From: Mesorhizobium sp. B2-4-3 | GTDB lineage: Bacteria; Pseudomonadota; Alphaproteobacteria; Rhizobiales; Rhizobiaceae | Reading direction: 5' to 3' | NCBI RefSeq assembly: GCF_006442815.1 | Contig: NZ_VFVL01000008.1 | Location: 62,001-126,000 of the forward strand | DNA: 64,000 nucleotides | In this document: positions 61,934-64,000 of the stretch, one piece after another | Position numbering within the stretch: position 1 is the stretch's first letter | How the letters are laid out: every line of letters starts with the position of its first letter | Program-made: the position numbers and the translations under genes | The notes under the pieces: generated by a model | Told to the model about the DNA's origin: nothing | The model's database searches: none | The model's input: only the letters and a program-made list of their open reading frames with translations

Positions 61934-62413
61934 ATGAACACAAGTGCATTGATCCGTCCGGCCTGGACGCCGGCCACCATCGCGCTGATGGTCATCGGCT
62001 TCATGGTGTTCTGGCCGCTCGGCTTCGCCATGCTCGCCTACATCATCTGGGGCGACCGGCTCGATGGCTTCAAGCGCGACGTCAACCGCGCCACGGACGG
62101 CATCTTCGCCGGCTGCCGCCGCGGTTCCGACAAGGCGGCCCGCTGGGGCCACGGCTCGGCCCGCACCGGCAACGTCGCCTTCGACGACTGGCGCGAGAAG
62201 GAACTCGAGCGCCTCGCCGAGGAGCGCCGCAAGCTCGACGAGATGCTGACCGAGTTCGACGACTACGCCCGCGAGCTGCGCCGCGCCAAGGACCAGGACG
62301 AGTTCGACCGCTTCATGGCGAACCGCAACAAATCGACCGCGCCGACCACCACCGGCTCGACCGACAAGACCGCTCCCAAGCGCGGCAAGGGCACGACCTT
62401 GCTCGACGACTAA
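61934..62413 (+). CDS. DUF2852 membrane-anchored protein
   Basis: A 159-aa protein with one or two N-terminal membrane helices (about 14-40, TIALMVIGFMVFWPLGFAML), followed by a charged helical region (ELERLAEERRKLDEMLTEFD, about 90-135) and a disordered threonine/lysine-rich tail. It matches DUF2852, a family confined to alphaproteobacteria with no assigned function. GGGAG precedes the ATG. It is a single gene with its own terminator. Confidence 0.85.
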   Translation: MNTSALIRPAWTPATIALMVIGFMVFWPLGFAMLAYIIWGDRLDGFKRDVNRATDGIFAGCRRGSDKAARWGHGSARTGNVAFDDWREKELERLAEERRKLDEMLTEFDDYARELRRAKDQDEFDRFMANRNKSTAPTTTGSTDKTAPKRGKGTTLLDD

Positions 62414-62439
62414 GATCCGGCGACAGGTCTTAGGTTGAT

Positions 62440-62477
62440 AAAACGGCGTCGCGCTTAGCGGCGCCGTTTCTTTTTTG
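62440..62477 (+). terminator. rho-independent terminator after the DUF2852 gene
   Basis: AAACGGCGTCGC-GCTTA-GCGGCGCCGTTT followed by CTTTTTT: a long stem with one mismatch and a U run, 26 nt past the stop. Confidence 0.92.
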
Positions 62478-62534
62478 TTCTCCATGTGACTTCCCTCCAC
62501 TGGCCGTTTTTTTCGAATCGCGTATCGTCCAGCC

Positions 62535-63293
62535 ATGACCCTCGGCTTCCTTCGCAACCTGACCAAGCCAAAGCCCACGCCCGTCGTCGAGCGCGAGCAT
62601 TGCGTAGCCGGCCGTACGCTGCCGCTGAAAATCGTCGAAAGCGCCAGGGCCCGGCGGCTCACGCTGCGCATCGATTCCGGCGGCCAGGGCCTGCGCGTCA
62701 CCGTTCCGCCCGGCCTGCGTCGGGGCGAGGTGGAGAAATTCCTCGACCGCCACCAGGACTGGCTGGAGCAGCGGCTGGCCAAGGTGCCGACGAGGCCGCA
62801 GGTGCGCCCGGGCATCCGGATCCCGATCCGCGGGGTGCCGCACCGCATCGTGCACGAGCCTTCGAGGCGCGGCACCGTCACCGTCGCGCGCGACGATCGC
62901 GGCCCGCTCCTGATCGTCCATGGCGAGCGCATCCATTTGCCGCGTCGCATCGGCGATTACCTCAAGCGCGAGGCCAAGAAGGAGATCGAGAAGCTGGTGG
63001 TCAAGCACACCGAGGCGATCGGCAAGCGCGCCAAGGCTATAAGGTATAAGGATACCTCCAGCCGCTGGGGGTCATGCACCTCGGAGGGCAATCTCTCCTT
63101 CTCGTGGCGCATCATGATGGCGCCGCCGGCGGTGATAAACTACCTTGTGGCGCATGAGGTGGCGCATCTGAAAGAGATGAACCACGGCCCGAAATTCTGG
63201 AAACTGTGCGAGAAGCTTTGCCCGGATACCGACCGCTGCAAGGACTGGCTGAAGCGCAACGGCGGCGCGCTGCAGGCGATTGTGTTCGAATAG
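62535..63293 (+). CDS. YgjP-like zinc metallopeptidase-fold protein
   Basis: A 252-aa protein. The C-terminal YgjP/DUF45 domain contains RWGSCTSEGNLSFSWRIMMA and the zinc motif HEVAHLKEMNHGPKFW (HExxH plus a third histidine). The N-terminal half (about 25-110) is a beta-rich region with ARARRLTLRIDS. The family is linked to M48-type and SprT-type peptidases; cellular targets are unknown. Full length, single gene, followed by a family A repeat core. Confidence 0.88.
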   Translation: MTLGFLRNLTKPKPTPVVEREHCVAGRTLPLKIVESARARRLTLRIDSGGQGLRVTVPPGLRRGEVEKFLDRHQDWLEQRLAKVPTRPQVRPGIRIPIRGVPHRIVHEPSRRGTVTVARDDRGPLLIVHGERIHLPRRIGDYLKREAKKEIEKLVVKHTEAIGKRAKAIRYKDTSSRWGSCTSEGNLSFSWRIMMAPPAVINYLVAHEVAHLKEMNHGPKFWKLCEKLCPDTDRCKDWLKRNGGALQAIVFE

Positions 63294-63319
63294 AGGCGAT
63301 GGTTGTGCGGGCCACTAGC

Positions 63320-63575
63320 CCGCAAACGGTGGAGATTGGCCGAGCCACTCGAGCTTCGTCATTCTAGGGCGAAGCAAGGAGCGAAGCGACGCGGCGCAGA
63401 CCCTAGAATCCATGCCGTGACGTGCGGGCGCCGCAGCGATGCAAAAAGACGCTATATCATTGAACGAAAAAGAGAATATTCTCCGTCGCCGCACCTTTTG
63501 GTGGATGTAACGGCATGGATTCTAGGGTCTGCGCGCCGCTTCGCGTCGCTCCGCCCTAGAATGACGAAGGATAGG
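63320..63575. repeat. family A repeat core with divergent loop
   Basis: The left arm cgtcattctagggcgaagca (63356) with ggagcgaagcgacgcggcgc and the right arm gtaacggcatggattctagg with gcgtcgctccgccctagaat enclose an AT-rich loop (aaaaagagaatattctcc). agaatattct is itself palindromic. The full-length terminal repeats were not found. Confidence 0.6.
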
Positions 63576-63593
63576 TGGCGCCCTATGGACCCC

Positions 63594-63809
63594 TCAATCG
63601 TCATTCGCCGCATTCAGCTCTTCCGGTCGCAGCCCTTCCTCCGTGTGCGGCCACGGCAGAAAATCCCGGTCGAACGCGTCGCTACTAAAATACTCCAGGG
63701 CCCGGTGCGCTTCGGCGCCGTTGTAGGCGGCCTTGTCCATCAGATGCGCGATCACCTCGCGCGCCTGCGCGATCTTCTGCTTGAGTTCGGCGACGGTCCG
63801 GTCGGCCAT
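63594..63809 (-). CDS. small hypothetical protein
   Basis: A 71-aa acidic protein, mostly helical in appearance: RTVAELKQKIAQAREVIAHL then EAHRALEYFSSDAFDRDFLPW. No signal peptide or membrane segment. The codon usage looks coding and a gggagaacgataaac-type sequence precedes the ATG. I do not recognise a family. It is divergent from trpF with a 110-bp gap, which should hold both promoters. Confidence 0.6.
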   Translation of the reverse strand: MADRTVAELKQKIAQAREVIAHLMDKAAYNGAEAHRALEYFSSDAFDRDFLPWPHTEEGLRPEELNAANDD

Positions 63810-63919
63810 GTTTATCGTTCTCCCGCCTGTGTTTCCTATATCAACGTAGTGTTTTCCGCAGAACCGGCAACAGCATGCTTTTTCTCGACTCTTTGGCCGT
63901 TTCGTGCCAATCCCGCGCC

Positions 63920-64000
63920 ATGACGCTCGACATCAAGATCTGCGGATTGAAGACCGACGCTGCGATGACCGCCGCGCTTGCCGGCGGCGCCAGTCATGTC
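63920..64000 (+). CDS. trpF: phosphoribosylanthranilate isomerase, N-terminal part
   Basis: The first 27 codons, MTLDIKICGLKTDAA then MTAALAGGASHV, match the start of TrpF; KICGLK carries the catalytic cysteine on the first barrel strand. It acts in tryptophan synthesis, converting phosphoribosylanthranilate. The gene runs off the window edge; trpB is expected next in Rhizobiales. Confidence 0.9.
   Translation, partial: MTLDIKICGLKTDAAMTAALAGGASHV

Overview
The window looks like chromosomal DNA of a high-GC alphaproteobacterium of the Rhizobiales, most likely Mesorhizobium or a close relative. This is an inference from gene content and order: rpmH-rnpA-yidC, rpmI-rplT-pheS-pheT, infC starting at ATT, BchE- and DUF2852-type genes, and several rhizobial intergenic repeat families. 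No search could be run. No phage, plasmid, CRISPR or nodulation genes were seen.

Layout. 1-4.3 kb: phenylalanine hydroxylase with a divergent Lrp regulator, a BchE-like radical SAM gene that lacks one cluster cysteine, and argB. 4.3-8.2 kb: a 380-bp mobile repeat, an amidase relic, an ECF sigma/anti-sigma/fasciclin module and a Tat-exported MsrB. 8.2-20 kb: two EmrAB-type efflux systems, one under TetR and one under MarR, flanking a membrane-less FtsK, engB and an acetyltransferase. 20-25 kb: yidC-rnpA-rpmH, a histidine kinase and tRNA-Arg(ACG). The usual order rpmH-rnpA-yidC-engB-argB is thus split by the efflux and ftsK blocks. 25-30 kb: a flavin monooxygenase/TetR pair, an aldo-keto reductase/AraC pair, and a dihydrofolate-reductase-like gene broken by an in-frame TAG. 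30-35.7 kb: a ribose-class ABC importer co-transcribed with a lactonase-like metallo-hydrolase and facing a LacI regulator.

35.7-43.3 kb: an operon of HTH gene, hyfB, hyfC, hyfE, hyfF, hyfG and hyfI. It resembles a group-4 hydrogenase, but the large subunit lacks the four nickel-binding cysteines, so it is probably an energy-converting-hydrogenase-related (Ehr) redox complex of unknown substrate. 43.5-52.8 kb: assorted metabolic, stress and regulatory genes, including a SnoaL-tailed sigma factor, a FAD dehydrogenase with a Gfo/Idh/MocA partner, YceI with cytochrome b561, and LysR with an aldo-keto reductase. 52.8-59.7 kb: translation genes pheT, pheS, rplT, rpmI and infC, with a GFA-family gene between pheS and pheT and a methyltransferase beside a tandem GATCG array. 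59.9-64 kb: hydrolase-benE, DUF2852, a YgjP-like metallopeptidase and the first codons of trpF.

Three interspersed repeat families recur. Family A is a 380-bp MITE-like element with 14-bp inner inverted ends and YTAR-type target sites. Family B is a 42-45-bp hairpin with compensating arms, found even inside operons. Family C consists of C/G-rich hairpins at gene ends. At 7723-8153 an A element sits inside a B element, which gives its exact boundaries. All promoter and operator calls are pattern-based inferences.
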